Below, one piece after another: positions 1-8,361 of a stretch of 64,000 nucleotides of DNA (position 1 is the first letter of the stretch; each line of letters starts with the position of its first letter). The stretch covers positions 1 to 64,000 of the forward strand of contig CAKRHP010000009.1 in NCBI GenBank assembly GCA_934339135.1, written 5' to 3'. The position numbers and the translations under genes were made by a program. This DNA comes from an uncultured Lachnospiraceae bacterium (lineage in GTDB: Bacteria > Bacillota > Clostridia > Lachnospirales > Lachnospiraceae). Below the pieces are notes generated by a model. The model had not been told where the DNA came from. It saw only the letters and a list, made by a program, of their open reading frames with translations, and made no database searches.

Positions 1-600
1 ACTTACATTGCCGATGAACAGCTTCCATGGGAATATATGTGGATCGAGTTTGACGGCTTACGTGTAAAAGAGGCTTTAAGTGTCACGGATTTGTGCAAAG
101 ACGCGCCCGTTTATCATTCCCATTCCAAAGAATTACGAAAAAAACTTGCCGATGAAATGCTTTATATCGTCAATCATCCGCAGGAATCCTCCTTCCATCT
201 GATCGGGCATCTGTATCTGTTTTTGGATTATCTGCTGCAGTCGGCAAAGTCAGCAACGCTGATCTCCAGTGGGCGCATGAGTGATTATTACATAAAAGAA
301 GCGATCAATTATATGGAACAGAACTTTCAGAATACTATTTCGATTGAAGATATCGCTGCGGTATGTGGCATCAACCGGAGTTATTTCGGAAAAATCTTCC
401 GCAACTCGATTGGCCGCTCCCCGCAGGAATTTCTTATGAACTACCGCATGGTAAAGGCTACGGAATTATTAAAGCTGACTTCCTTATCCATTGCAGATGT
501 CGGCTCTGCTGTCGGATACGAAAATCAGCTTCATTTTTCCCGTGCTTTTAAAAATATTTATGGTGTTTCTCCGCGGGAATGGAGAAACCAGAACAAGTAA
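1..600 (+). CDS. AraC-family transcriptional regulator, 5' end outside window
   Basis: The reading frame is open from the first base and ends at a TAA at 598-600, so about 200 C-terminal residues are visible and the N-terminal start is missing. The first residues (YIADEQLPWEYMWIEF) fit the end of an AraC-type cupin sensor domain. Roughly the last 100 residues form the paired helix-turn-helix of AraC/XylS regulators: a first HTH around ISIEDIAAVCGINRSYFGKIF and a second around SIADVGSAVGYENQLHFSRAFK, followed by the usual GVSPREWR ending. Such proteins are usually sugar- or stress-responsive activators. The target genes are not in the window. It is the only regulator of this kind here and lies outside the minus-strand island that follows. 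Confidence 0.9.
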   Translation, partial: TYIADEQLPWEYMWIEFDGLRVKEALSVTDLCKDAPVYHSHSKELRKKLADEMLYIVNHPQESSFHLIGHLYLFLDYLLQSAKSATLISSGRMSDYYIKEAINYMEQNFQNTISIEDIAAVCGINRSYFGKIFRNSIGRSPQEFLMNYRMVKATELLKLTSLSIADVGSAVGYENQLHFSRAFKNIYGVSPREWRNQNK

Positions 601-684
601 CAATAGATAAGATAGATATCATTCCTATCAGTCTTAATATCTCTCAGTATCATTACCTTGTCCATTGAACACTTCCATATCAGC

Positions 685-736
685 AAAAAGGACATCCCCT
701 GACCTGTAAACTCTACAGTTCTGGAATGTCCTTTTT
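685..736. terminator. Bidirectional intrinsic terminator after araC
   Basis: An 11-bp perfect stem (685-695 with 726-736) begins with five A and ends with five T, so it can stop transcription on either strand. A small inner hairpin (CTGTA/TACAG, 704-718) lies in the loop. It separates the plus-strand regulator from the convergent minus-strand remnant ending at 784. Confidence 0.8.
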
Positions 737-783
737 CCCATATTTCACTATATTTTCAACACATAATGCTGCTTATCCACAAT

Positions 784-1192
784 CTATATAATTCCAAAAT
801 GCCTAAACGCCTGCATAATCGCATCTTCCTTCTCCGGTGTACACTGTGGCTGTCTCGTATTCTCTGATTTAGTCAGATTGAAATTCTCACCGACATCCAG
901 TCCACACTTCTTCTTAATCTGTGCGATATACAGTGATGAAACCTTAAGTCCTGTCTGTTCCAATACATATGCTTTTATTTGCTCATAAGTTGCTTGTCTC
1001 CGCTCCGCTTCGGTCCACGCTAGACAAAGGTCCACCGGACCTTTAGCGCCCTTTGAATTCAGATAAATCCATATCCTCCAGAGAGAAGTCCACCTTCACT
1101 TTTCTTGTATCGACCATTCCCTTGGAAAGTAAGACAACCGTCTCCACATGGCTCGACATGACAGAATGAATGTCTTTATTCGTTTTTGTCAT
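784..1192 (-). pseudogene. Detached C-terminal tail of an RlmD-type methyltransferase, interrupted by a palindromic insertion
   Basis: Two blocks in different frames are recognisable. The upstream block (1192 to about 1049) reads SSHVETVVLLSKG then VKVDFSLEDMDLSEFKG. The downstream block (993-784) reads ATYEQIKAYVLEQTGLKVSSLYIAQIKKKCGLDV and ends PEKEDAIMQAFRHFGII. From memory, together these match the C-terminal extension carried by many clostridial 23S rRNA (uracil-5-)-methyltransferases of the RlmD/RumA type, where the two blocks are contiguous. Here 55 nt at 994-1048 separate them, bringing a stop and a frame change. No catalytic domain is attached. A resident rlmD at 14978-16552 ends without this extension, so the fragment is either its displaced 3' end or a leftover from a second copy. 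Confidence 0.65.
994..1048. repeat. 55-nt palindromic insertion element
   Basis: This is the exact interval between two coding blocks that are contiguous in intact homologues. It contains a hairpin with inner arms AAGGTCC (1027-1033) and GGACCTT (1037-1043) and outer arms CGCTA (1018-1022) and TAGCG (1044-1048). A GC-rich flank at 994-1017 contains CCGCTCCGCTTCGG. Its length is not a multiple of three and it carries an in-frame TAA, so it breaks the reading frame. It looks like a small mobile palindrome (REP- or MITE-like). I could not find a second full copy in this window. Confidence 0.55.
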
Positions 1193-1282
1193 CCTTTAGT
1201 TTATGGAAACATATCCAATACCATTTTGGTTGTTAATGGGAATATGTCTATTTAATATAGTAAAATGACATTAAGTTCTAAC

Positions 1283-2143
1283 TTAATCTACCTTAACTTC
1301 TGACCATAATATATCATGGTCAGATAAGTCATCAGAAGAAACCGTTCCATAACTCATGAATTGTAGCCCGTAAACAAAAATATGGTCATCTGGATAATAA
1401 CCTTTATGTGTCGGTATAGCATTTCCATTTTCATCAACATCAACCATTGTAAATCCGATACCATCAAATGTATCTTTAATGATATTCAAATTATAATTAC
1501 ATTGTGATTTTCCGTTATAGTTCTGAGAATTGAATTTCTCGTTAAGTTTTCCAAGACAACGAGCATTATTAAAATCACCACACACGATATATAACTGTCC
1601 TTTTTTAAGCGGTTGAATCATGGGTATCAAAATATTATCAAAATTATTCCTTTCACTATCATACTGCATTCTAAGCAACAATTCTTTTTCAGAATCACTC
1701 ATCGGCTCTTTTTCTTTTTTGCTCATCCTGTTTACTCCAGTTTCCATTCTACATCCTATAACAGAAAGTTCTTTCCCACATTTCAAAGGAAGTGTAACTT
1801 TTAATATATTACAACCTTCAAATTGAGATGAAACAATATCGTCATACCATACCTGTTCTTTCAATTTTTCATTGTAATCCACCAATTCCTTGTTAATGGC
1901 AATTAAAACTCCATTTTTCCCTGTACGGTTTGTCTGAAACCATATATATCCTTTTTCTTGAAGTTTTTCAAAAAGGTAGTCCACTCCTATTGTTATAATA
2001 AATTCTGTAAGAACAATTATATCTGCTTCTAGATGGATTATTTTATTAACAATATCTTTTTTAATTTTTTGTTGACTATTCTCCCATCCTAATGATGCTC
2101 CCCCTTTAATATTCCATGCCATTATTTTTAATTCGTTTTGCAT
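1283..2143 (-). CDS. Endonuclease/exonuclease/phosphatase-family protein
   Basis: A 286-residue protein with the motifs of the EEP metal-dependent fold in order: WNIKGG near residue 10, a glutamate in LTEF near 47, GDFNNAR near 190, a DDHIFVYG segment and a final SDHDILWSEV. These residues bind the divalent metal and carry out phosphodiester hydrolysis in DNase I-like and APE1-like enzymes. The length is close to a single EEP domain and there is no signal peptide or membrane segment, so it is probably cytoplasmic. Substrate cannot be told from sequence; nucleic acid is the most likely given that its neighbours are nucleases and restriction genes. The start ATG follows an AAAGGCGG ribosome site. 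Confidence 0.8.
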   Translation of the reverse strand: MQNELKIMAWNIKGGASLGWENSQQKIKKDIVNKIIHLEADIIVLTEFIITIGVDYLFEKLQEKGYIWFQTNRTGKNGVLIAINKELVDYNEKLKEQVWYDDIVSSQFEGCNILKVTLPLKCGKELSVIGCRMETGVNRMSKKEKEPMSDSEKELLLRMQYDSERNNFDNILIPMIQPLKKGQLYIVCGDFNNARCLGKLNEKFNSQNYNGKSQCNYNLNIIKDTFDGIGFTMVDVDENGNAIPTHKGYYPDDHIFVYGLQFMSYGTVSSDDLSDHDILWSEVKVD

Positions 2144-2248
2144 TTTTCTTTTCCGCCTTTCATAATGATAATGTTCATATATCGATTCATTAAAAAGTTC
2201 TGTCTCAACATCAAAATTTATGATGTCACCTTCGCATTAAGAAACATA

Positions 2249-3235
2249 TCATACTTGAACACAATTTAAAAACTCCTGCTCACTTACCACTTTTGTTTTT
2301 ATTCCATATGCCCGGTACAAAAATGCGGTTTTTATCCGCGTATTTTCGTCTTCTGAAATAAAGTATTTTGCCCTTGATGCATAAAAACAATGATTTCCAT
2401 CTCTAATAATATTATCTAATGTATTTTTCCCTTTTTTTAACTTTTCCTTAAACAAAGGATGCATATCAAGGAGTGAATATCCTTGGATTAACAGTAAATC
2501 CATTCTTAGTTCCGTGTTATTAAGAGAAAACCAATGATTAGCTATCCTGCTCCATTTCTTTAATAAAGTGCTTTCATCATCTTTGAAAGAATCCAAAAAC
2601 GGAAACATGTGATATAGCAACTTGTCAAAATAGATTAGTTCTCCAAAAGAATATTCTTGATCTATCGCATGTTCAAAATCAAAATTATTTACGTAATCTC
2701 TTAGCTTCTTATATTTTCTATTATCTTGAAATATAGCACTATATAATCCTTGAAGAAACTCTTCCATACCTTTGCTTGAAATTTCTCCATTTCTTTCTCT
2801 TAAGAATTCATACATCGGATGTGTTTCGTCTATTTTATCCATATTTACATTAAATGTAAAAGGAAAACTACCATCTATAGAAGATATCTCTTCTGACAAT
2901 TTAGACAAATACTCATTAAAGCATGTTTGCATAGTCTCCTTTACTAAAATTGGTCTATCTCTATCAATTTCCACACAAATTGTATCATTCACTGTTTCCG
3001 CAAATTCAAAGTCTTCTTTTACTTGATCATAATATTCTTCTGAATAGCGATTGGCTCTATCTTTTATATGCGCAAAACTATAAGGGAATTTATACTTCTT
3101 CTTCAATTTAAAAACGGTGTCTTTAAATTCCTTGTCTAATTCTCCCTTATTTAAGCGCGGTTCTTTCATGTACTTTATCACATTCCAATCCAAATATATA
3201 TACTTTGCATTAAGCAATGTTTCATCTATTTGCAA
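2249..3235 (-). CDS. PIN-like domain protein with large helical insert
   Basis: About 328 residues from a TTG start at 3235, chosen because an AAGGTG ribosome site precedes it; the open frame runs on to 3304 but overlaps the upstream fragment. The N-terminus (IYLDWNVIKYMK) resembles the first acidic motif of PIN-like nucleases. The C-terminus (DGNHCFYASRAKYFISEDENTRIKTAFLYRAYGI) resembles the closing PIN motifs, with acidic residues and the typical second-aspartate context. The middle roughly 200 residues are helical, charged and unrecognised. PIN-fold proteins are usually RNases, often toxins or defence effectors. No antitoxin-like partner is evident beside it. The fold call is from motif pattern only. 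Confidence 0.5.
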   Translation of the reverse strand: MQIDETLLNAKYIYLDWNVIKYMKEPRLNKGELDKEFKDTVFKLKKKYKFPYSFAHIKDRANRYSEEYYDQVKEDFEFAETVNDTICVEIDRDRPILVKETMQTCFNEYLSKLSEEISSIDGSFPFTFNVNMDKIDETHPMYEFLRERNGEISSKGMEEFLQGLYSAIFQDNRKYKKLRDYVNNFDFEHAIDQEYSFGELIYFDKLLYHMFPFLDSFKDDESTLLKKWSRIANHWFSLNNTELRMDLLLIQGYSLLDMHPLFKEKLKKGKNTLDNIIRDGNHCFYASRAKYFISEDENTRIKTAFLYRAYGIKTKVVSEQEFLNCVQV

Positions 3236-3260
3236 AAAAACACCTTCTTTCTTTACTATA

Positions 3261-3521
3261 TTAAAGTTTCTTAACAGGACGCATGACCTCATCTGTTTCC
3301 CCACTAATTAACTTACCCTCAATATATTTTTCAAAAATCCCTAATGACAAACAAGTAACAATCCCATCTTTATCCTGAAATTCCATCTCAATCGGCTTTG
3401 AAGACAAAAATAGCATATGCACGGAAATTTCTTCCTCAGTTCCTATAAAATTCTTAATCTTTTCTGGCTCTGCTAATACCAAATCATAACGTCTTCTACA
3501 ATGATCATAATAACCTTCTGC
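3261..3521 (-). pseudogene. Open C-terminal fragment of unknown protein
   Basis: An open frame runs from after a TAA at 3522-3524 to a stop at 3261, giving up to 86 residues; the first possible start is a TTG near 3482 without a clear ribosome site. The segment reads YYDHCRRRYDLVLAEPEKIKNFIGTEEEISVH and ends DEVMRPVKKL. I do not recognise it. It overlaps in another frame the 3' end of a truncated cytosine-methyltransferase stub, so it is probably the far end of a gene whose middle was deleted. Confidence 0.45.
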
Positions 3522-3619
3522 TTAATTGACCTTTTCAAGCACTTAAATCCACCCTCAAATCCTATATCCATTCCTCCACATCCGCTAAGCAGGGACAAGA
3601 CTCTTTTCTTGTTATTCAT
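3473..3619 (-). pseudogene. dcm: 5' stub of a C5-cytosine DNA methyltransferase
   Basis: A GGAGG ribosome site and ATG at 3617-3619 start a 48-residue reading frame beginning MNNKKRVLSLLSGCGGMDIG, followed by FEGGFK, which is motif I (the AdoMet-binding LFSGCGGMDLGFEGAF type) of Dcm-family methyltransferases. After about 30 residues similarity ends and the frame stops at 3473-3475. None of the later motifs (PCQ, ENV, target recognition domain, motif X) is present. The gene is therefore a decayed remnant of a type II methyltransferase. It sits directly after the ASCH-like gene and HTH gene, and would have been the third gene of that operon. Confidence 0.7.
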
Positions 3620-3637
3620 TGTATTATCCTCCTCAAA

Positions 3638-4125
3638 TCAGTGAACGCATATCTGATCACTTGTAATATTCTCAAATGTATGAATAATAGGTTCTCCAAT
3701 TGGTACCAAGTTATCTTTTAGATACTGTAACAAAGGATGTTGATCTAAATAATAATACATCTGCGGAATTAAGAAATTAGGAAAAACCTTTTTTATATCT
3801 GCTAACGGAATAGACGTAGTATTTTGGAATTTTTGTATCTCCATTGCAACTTTATAATGCTTTAAATACTTATCGATTCTTTGTAAAGCCGCAAAATCCT
3901 CCTTATAAATTTTTTCCAATCAACTATATTCTTTTTATTTCCTAAACACATAATCCCAGCTAATGCTTGAACAGGTCTGCTAACATAAATATAAGCAATA
4001 ACAGGTTCGTTGGGAAATACCCTTCGATGTTCGTATATCTTTTCACCTGATAACACATTTTTAAACACTTCAGGTTTTAAATAAGTAACAATGTTTTCAT
4101 TTTTCTTTCCTTTCAAGCAGATCAC
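3638..4125 (-). pseudogene. ASCH/PUA-like protein, frameshifted
   Basis: Two overlapping frames look like one protein. The first (4125 downwards, GTG start overlapping the stop of the HTH gene by one base) encodes MICLKGKKNENIVTYLKPEV, then LSGEKIYEHRRVFP and IYVSRPVQALAGIMCLG, which resembles the start of ASCH/PUA-like nucleotide- or RNA-binding domains. The second (ending at 3638) continues as LEKIYKEDFAALQRIDKY to ITSDQICVH. At about 3909-3920 the first frame reads DWKKFIRRIL where the second reads LEKIYKEDF, so a single-base indel next to an A run joins them. The intact protein would be about 165 residues. Function is unknown; association with HTH and dcm genes suggests a restriction-modification accessory. 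Confidence 0.5.
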
Positions 4126-4316
4126 TATGAAGCACTTTTTCCACTTTTAATCCACTCGTCTAATTCTGATTTTTTAAACTTCCATAATTTACCTATTTTG
4201 TGTGCTGGAATGCCTGTGCCTTTTCGAATCCAGTTTCTTATAGTGTCTTTATTTACGCTCAAATAATCAGCGGCTTCTTCAAGATTAATCCATTTATCAT
4301 TATTCTCAATAGTCAT
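4125..4316 (-). CDS. Small helix-turn-helix (excisionase-like) protein
   Basis: 63 residues from an ATG at 4316 that follows GAGGAG; the open frame extends further but the upstream start lacks a ribosome site. The sequence INLEEAADYLSVNKDTIRNWIRKG then IPAHKIGKLWKFKKSELDEWI is the single winged-helix/MerR-type DNA-binding domain of the HTH_17 (excisionase) family, which fills the whole protein. Such proteins act as recombination directionality factors or as small operon regulators. Here it heads the decayed ASCH-dcm operon, so a controller or accessory role for that cassette is as likely as excision. The recombinase pseudogene lies 290 bp upstream. Confidence 0.75.
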   Translation of the reverse strand: MTIENNDKWINLEEAADYLSVNKDTIRNWIRKGTGIPAHKIGKLWKFKKSELDEWIKSGKSAS

Positions 4317-4602
4317 ATCAAATCTCCTCACATATATTCTTCGGTTTTTCATCCTTTCGCATTATACCATATTTTTATTTCCTTTTCAATCTTTTTATAT
4401 GATTTGATATGATTTAGTATGAATATATGAAAACATTTAATAATTCTATCTCCACAACATTCCCCATTTCAATCCCGTCAACTCAACCCTACGACCTATC
4501 AACCGTGGATATATTTGGTTTTGACACAAAACAAAAAATCCGAGAGCCGAGTTTTCAACCCCAACTCCCAGAAATCCCTTTATTTCAAGCCTTTTCCACA
4601 CA

Positions 4603-6129
4603 TTACTTATCTTTCCTTGACATCAACACCACACTCTCAACGTGTTTTCCTGTGGGTAGGGAATTTTCTGTATCTTCTTCATCATCGAAAAACAGCGTAT
4701 CTACAGCCTTTCCATCCACATTCAACGGAATCTTGAACTGTACTGATTTCACCCAACGACCATCCGCCTGCTTCTCCTTGAAAATTTCCACTTTTTCAAG
4801 TAATGCATTCATGAGTATTTTCTTGTCTGCATCTGATACATCGTCAATATTTTCGATTGTTGCATCTATCAGTCTCTTATAGACTTCCGTCGAAAGATTC
4901 TCTCCCTGAGCATTCTCTATTGCCAACTCATTCTGATACAAGAGATTTTCGATTGATGCAAGCTGGTCATTGATTTCGCCAAGATATGCTCTATAAGATT
5001 TCATCAAGTCATCATACAAATCATCATCCATATCTAACTCATTGATTCTGCGTAATTGCTTTGTTTTCTTTGTATTCAGCTTTGCACGCTCATCAACTAA
5101 TCGTGTCTTCTCTGCTTCCAATTCTTTCAATGAATCATCTGTACCAACTCTGTTCAATACATTGTCTTTCATGCTGTTTTCACCGCCAAAGACGTATTTT
5201 ATCATCTGTATGACTTCTGCATTGATTTCCTCTTGTCGAATATGCTTTTTATAATCACAAGGATGACCAGACACCATTTTTCGATTTTTACAGATATAGT
5301 ATCACATATCTGTATAGAACTCCTCAGAACCCTTTTTCTTTTTTCTGTTGACCACGCCATACATCGGAGCACCACAAACCGGACATTTCACAATACCTGA
5401 CAGAACATGTTCATGCAGTAAGCTGTGTGTCTTCTCACGCTTGAAAGCATTCTTCATTCGCTTAACCTGTACTTTGTACCATGTTTCTTCATCTATGATA
5501 GGTTCATGTTTACCTGGATACAACTTGTAGCTGTCTTTGTCTTGTTTAACTACATGAAACTCATTACGTGTACCAGCCACTTTTTCATTTCTTCTACGTC
5601 CATAGGCAATTTTTCCAGCATACACAGGATTGTCCAGAACTCCTTTTACAAAATGGTCTGAAATCAATGGCACTGTTCCATTCTGACGAACAGTCTTTCT
5701 ATACCCATTATCATTGAGCCATTTTGCAACAGCATTGACACCCATACCAGACAAATATTTCTCATAAATCAGCTTTATCAATTTAGCTTCGTCTTCATTT
5801 ATTACAAGCATCTTTGACTTTTGTCCTTCGACTGCCACAAGTTTATAGCCATAAGGTGCAAAACCACCGTTCCATAAACCGTCACGAGCTTTTTGTCTTC
5901 TACCAGCCATTGTCTGCTCACTGATATTACTTCTCTCGATTTCTGCTACTGATGCAAGCACAGAGATAATCAGTTTACCAGCTGCACCAGCCGAATCAAT
6001 ACCATCCTCAACGCACAACAGATTCACTCCATAATCTTCCATGAACTGTAATGAATTTAGCATATCAGCAGCATTACGACCAAATCTCGATAGCTTGAAT
6101 ACCAATACATATTGGACATCATCCTTCAC
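4603..6129 (-). pseudogene. Large serine recombinase, N-terminally truncated and with internal TGA
   Basis: The frame from a GTG at 6129 to 5302 encodes the later part of the resolvase domain (YVLVFKLSRFGRNAADMLNS, LIISVLASVAEIERSNI), the recombinase domain (VINEDEAKLIKLIYEKYLSG to NPVYAGKIAYG) and the start of a zinc ribbon (CPVCGAPMYG). A single TGA after FYTDM is followed in the same frame by YYICKNRKMVSGHPCDYK, completing the zinc ribbon, and then a long coiled coil to the stop at 4603. The first 60 or so residues, including the catalytic serine, are missing: a stop lies just before the GTG. Intact relatives are about 550 residues and move integrative elements. This copy should be inactive. 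Its place within the island suggests it was the island's, or a component element's, integrase. Confidence 0.85.
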
Positions 6130-6269
6130 TAATTTTAATGTTCATCAAAAATTTACCTCAACTTTCTGTAAAATTTCATTTTAATCACACTTAAAATATA
6201 ACATATTTTGAGTGTTTTTCCTACCCTATACACAATTTTATTTGTATAACGTGTTTCGATATTGCAGAC

Positions 6270-6309
6270 ATAAAAACAGGTAACATACAAACTTTGTACA
6301 TCACCTGTT
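6270..6309 (-). terminator. Intrinsic terminator of the hsd operon
   Basis: On the minus strand, 25 bases after the hsdS stop, a long stem with G-U pairs (arms beginning AACAGGT and ending ACCTGTT, 6275-6309) is followed by TTTTT. It separates the hsd operon from the recombinase pseudogene. Confidence 0.8.
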
Positions 6310-6333
6310 CCATATTAATTTATTCAATTGTTC

Positions 6334-7539
6334 TTATACAAACATCTGCTGTAACAGACCTTTTTTCAGTTCTTCCCACGCAGCTAATGTTGCTTTCTGC
6401 TTCTCGATTACTTCATCCAATGATGAAAGACAATCGGCAATTTTCTGCTGTTCTGCAAGACAAGGTACACATACTGCAATATCTGAAAATCCATCAACAT
6501 TGATTGCTGGATAAGTCTGTCCTGTACAACGCAGTTCAACTCCTTTATTAAAGTTCTCATCAAACAGTAATTGAAAAATAAAATCAGGACAAATATCTTT
6601 TTTCATTCTCATCTGGATAAATCCTGTTGATGCAACAACAGGCTTATCCAATTTATTTTTCAACAAATAGTGTCCCATATTTAAAGGACGAACCGATTGA
6701 AAAAAGCAATCTCCCAACATTGCAATCCTTTGTGCTCGACTTGGAGCTTCTTCTTTTAAAACAACTTTTTTATCACGCCAGCTTCCACGGTCTACTCCAC
6801 CCAAATCCATATAATAAAATTCATTTGGAATTGTTCCTGTTTTTGGGTTTAAATATGCAACATCATTAATTTTTTTCTTTTCCCACTCAGGAAAATCACT
6901 TCCATCGTCCGCTTTGAACCTTACTTCCTGACTGAACAGCTTCTGCATCACACCTTTTTTACGTTCTTCCCATGCAGATACAGTTTCCTTTTGTTTCTCA
7001 ATCACTGTATCAATTGTTAATAAAAACTCTGCAATTTTCTGTTGTTCTGGAAGTGATGGTAACGGCTTTTTGATTTTTACGAACTGAGAATAATGAACTC
7101 GCAATTTTTCAATCAAAGACCCCGTTGCTATTGAAAAATAATAATTTAACATTTTAGGTGTGACTAAATAATTTTCCCAAAACGCCAACACACTATCATC
7201 TTTCAAAGAGAATACATCATAATAACCCGAAACACTTACACTAAACTTTTCATGATTCACTTTTAATGCTCCAAAGCGTAAATTCATCGGATTATACACA
7301 AATGCATTAGGTGGTACAATTTTATAATTGTCACCTTCTTTTTTTACCAAAAACTCTCTTTCATATCTGTCTGTTTTGGGCTGCACGCCTGATTCAATAG
7401 TTAAACTATATAAAGGATACTTATCTTTATCTGATGTTTTTTCTAAATGTGTATCCACAAAATCACCAAAAACTTTTTCTTCCCAATCCGGAAACTGACT
7501 TCCATCACCAGCTTTGAATCTCAATTTAGGTTCATTCAA
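6334..7539 (-). CDS. hsdS: Type I restriction-modification specificity subunit HsdS
   Basis: 401 residues in the two-half architecture of HsdS: target recognition domain 1, conserved spacer (LPSLPEQQKIAEFLLTIDTV, EKQKETVSAWEERKKG), target recognition domain 2 and a second conserved spacer (VPCLAEQQKIADCLSSLDEV, EKQKATLAAWEELKKG). Each half also begins with a similar stretch (RFKAGDGSQFPDWEEK and RFKADDGSDFPEWEKK). The subunit binds the bipartite DNA target and anchors two HsdM and two HsdR. The start is a TTG five bases after the DUF4145 stop, suggesting translational coupling. It is the only specificity gene in the window, with no silent hsdS fragments nearby. Confidence 0.95.
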   Translation of the reverse strand: MNEPKLRFKAGDGSQFPDWEEKVFGDFVDTHLEKTSDKDKYPLYSLTIESGVQPKTDRYEREFLVKKEGDNYKIVPPNAFVYNPMNLRFGALKVNHEKFSVSVSGYYDVFSLKDDSVLAFWENYLVTPKMLNYYFSIATGSLIEKLRVHYSQFVKIKKPLPSLPEQQKIAEFLLTIDTVIEKQKETVSAWEERKKGVMQKLFSQEVRFKADDGSDFPEWEKKKINDVAYLNPKTGTIPNEFYYMDLGGVDRGSWRDKKVVLKEEAPSRAQRIAMLGDCFFQSVRPLNMGHYLLKNKLDKPVVASTGFIQMRMKKDICPDFIFQLLFDENFNKGVELRCTGQTYPAINVDGFSDIAVCVPCLAEQQKIADCLSSLDEVIEKQKATLAAWEELKKGLLQQMFV

Positions 7540-7544
7540 TTACA

Positions 7545-8342
7545 TCACCCCTTTTTTATAGTTTCAGCATCTGCAACAACCATTTTTATTTTAATCTTCG
7601 CAACAATCATCTGAATAAATTGCTTAATATCACTGACATCTCTATCAGGATGCTTATTGATTACATGTGTCTGGTCATTACCAAGCCATGTTGCTTTTTC
7701 TGCCAAAGTTTTAATATCTGAATCATCCGTAATATAATTTCTGATTTTCTCAGACAAAGATTTTGTATCTATTTCACTGACTTTTTCAGGGAATTTATCA
7801 ACACAATAATCTCTAACTAAAAATTCCAATGCTCTACGATACGCCATTCCGCAAATTAAATTCAACCCATCATGTTCTGCACGTTCTGCTTGCTTATACA
7901 CCTCAACAAAAGACGGTGACAAATCACTAATATCTTCATCGAAATCTACACTTTCCATCTCAAATGGATAAATGCCAACAAATTCACTTATTGTGTCATC
8001 TGTATCAAAATTTTCATCTTTAAACGATAATTCCGTCTTAACTATATTCGTCACAGTGAATAATTCATTGCAAGATGTACATCTGTAAATAGATATAACC
8101 GTACATTCTTTTTGTTCATTATCCGTAATATTATTAACTGCCCTAATCGGTAAAATTTCAGTGGATAATACTTTACCACAACAAGGACATTTATCTGGTA
8201 ATAATATAGGCAATTCCTTTGAAGGTAATTGTGCATTTCCTACCATATATTCATACGGATAAGGATTGTTTGCCATTGACAGAAATGACATTGCAGCCGA
8301 TGCAGCTATCGTGGTGAGATATTCTGTTTTCTTAAATTTCAT
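7545..8342 (-). CDS. DUF4145-type protein encoded between hsdM and hsdS
   Basis: 265 residues. The N-terminal part has a zinc-ribbon pattern (CPCCG near 53 and CTSC near 90). The C-terminal half (YKQAERAEHDGLNLICGMAYRRALEFLVRDYC, then IKTLAEKATWLGNDQTHVIN) matches the DUF4145 helical domain, which is often fused to or encoded beside type I restriction genes. It lies 19 bp after hsdM and 5 bp before hsdS, so it is part of the operon and likely made with the complex. Its role is unknown; binding to the complex or to DNA ends, or control of restriction, are possibilities. A short hydrophobic stretch near residues 10-24 is too weak to call a membrane anchor. Confidence 0.7.
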   Translation of the reverse strand: MKFKKTEYLTTIAASAAMSFLSMANNPYPYEYMVGNAQLPSKELPILLPDKCPCCGKVLSTEILPIRAVNNITDNEQKECTVISIYRCTSCNELFTVTNIVKTELSFKDENFDTDDTISEFVGIYPFEMESVDFDEDISDLSPSFVEVYKQAERAEHDGLNLICGMAYRRALEFLVRDYCVDKFPEKVSEIDTKSLSEKIRNYITDDSDIKTLAEKATWLGNDQTHVINKHPDRDVSDIKQFIQMIVAKIKIKMVVADAETIKKG

Positions 8343-8361
8343 AATTAGAATTCACCTACCT

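Noticed and set aside
773..781. Perfect DnaA box TTATCCACA near the RlmD tail
   Set aside because: A single isolated box, which is expected by chance in AT-rich DNA, unlike the cluster at 51046-51117.
4427..4882. Plus-strand open frame of 151 codons
   Set aside because: It overlaps the recombinase pseudogene on the opposite strand, is rich in Ser/Thr/Phe from reverse-strand codons and has no ribosome site.
5278..5302. TGA read as tryptophan or selenocysteine in the recombinase
   Set aside because: Other genes here use TGA as a stop, no SECIS-like element is evident and the gene also lacks its catalytic N-terminus, so simple decay is more likely.
6334..7539. Phase-variable hsdS inversion system
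   Set aside because: HsdS has internal repeats, but there is only one hsdS, no silent partial copies, and the neighbouring recombinase is a dead large serine type rather than an invertase.
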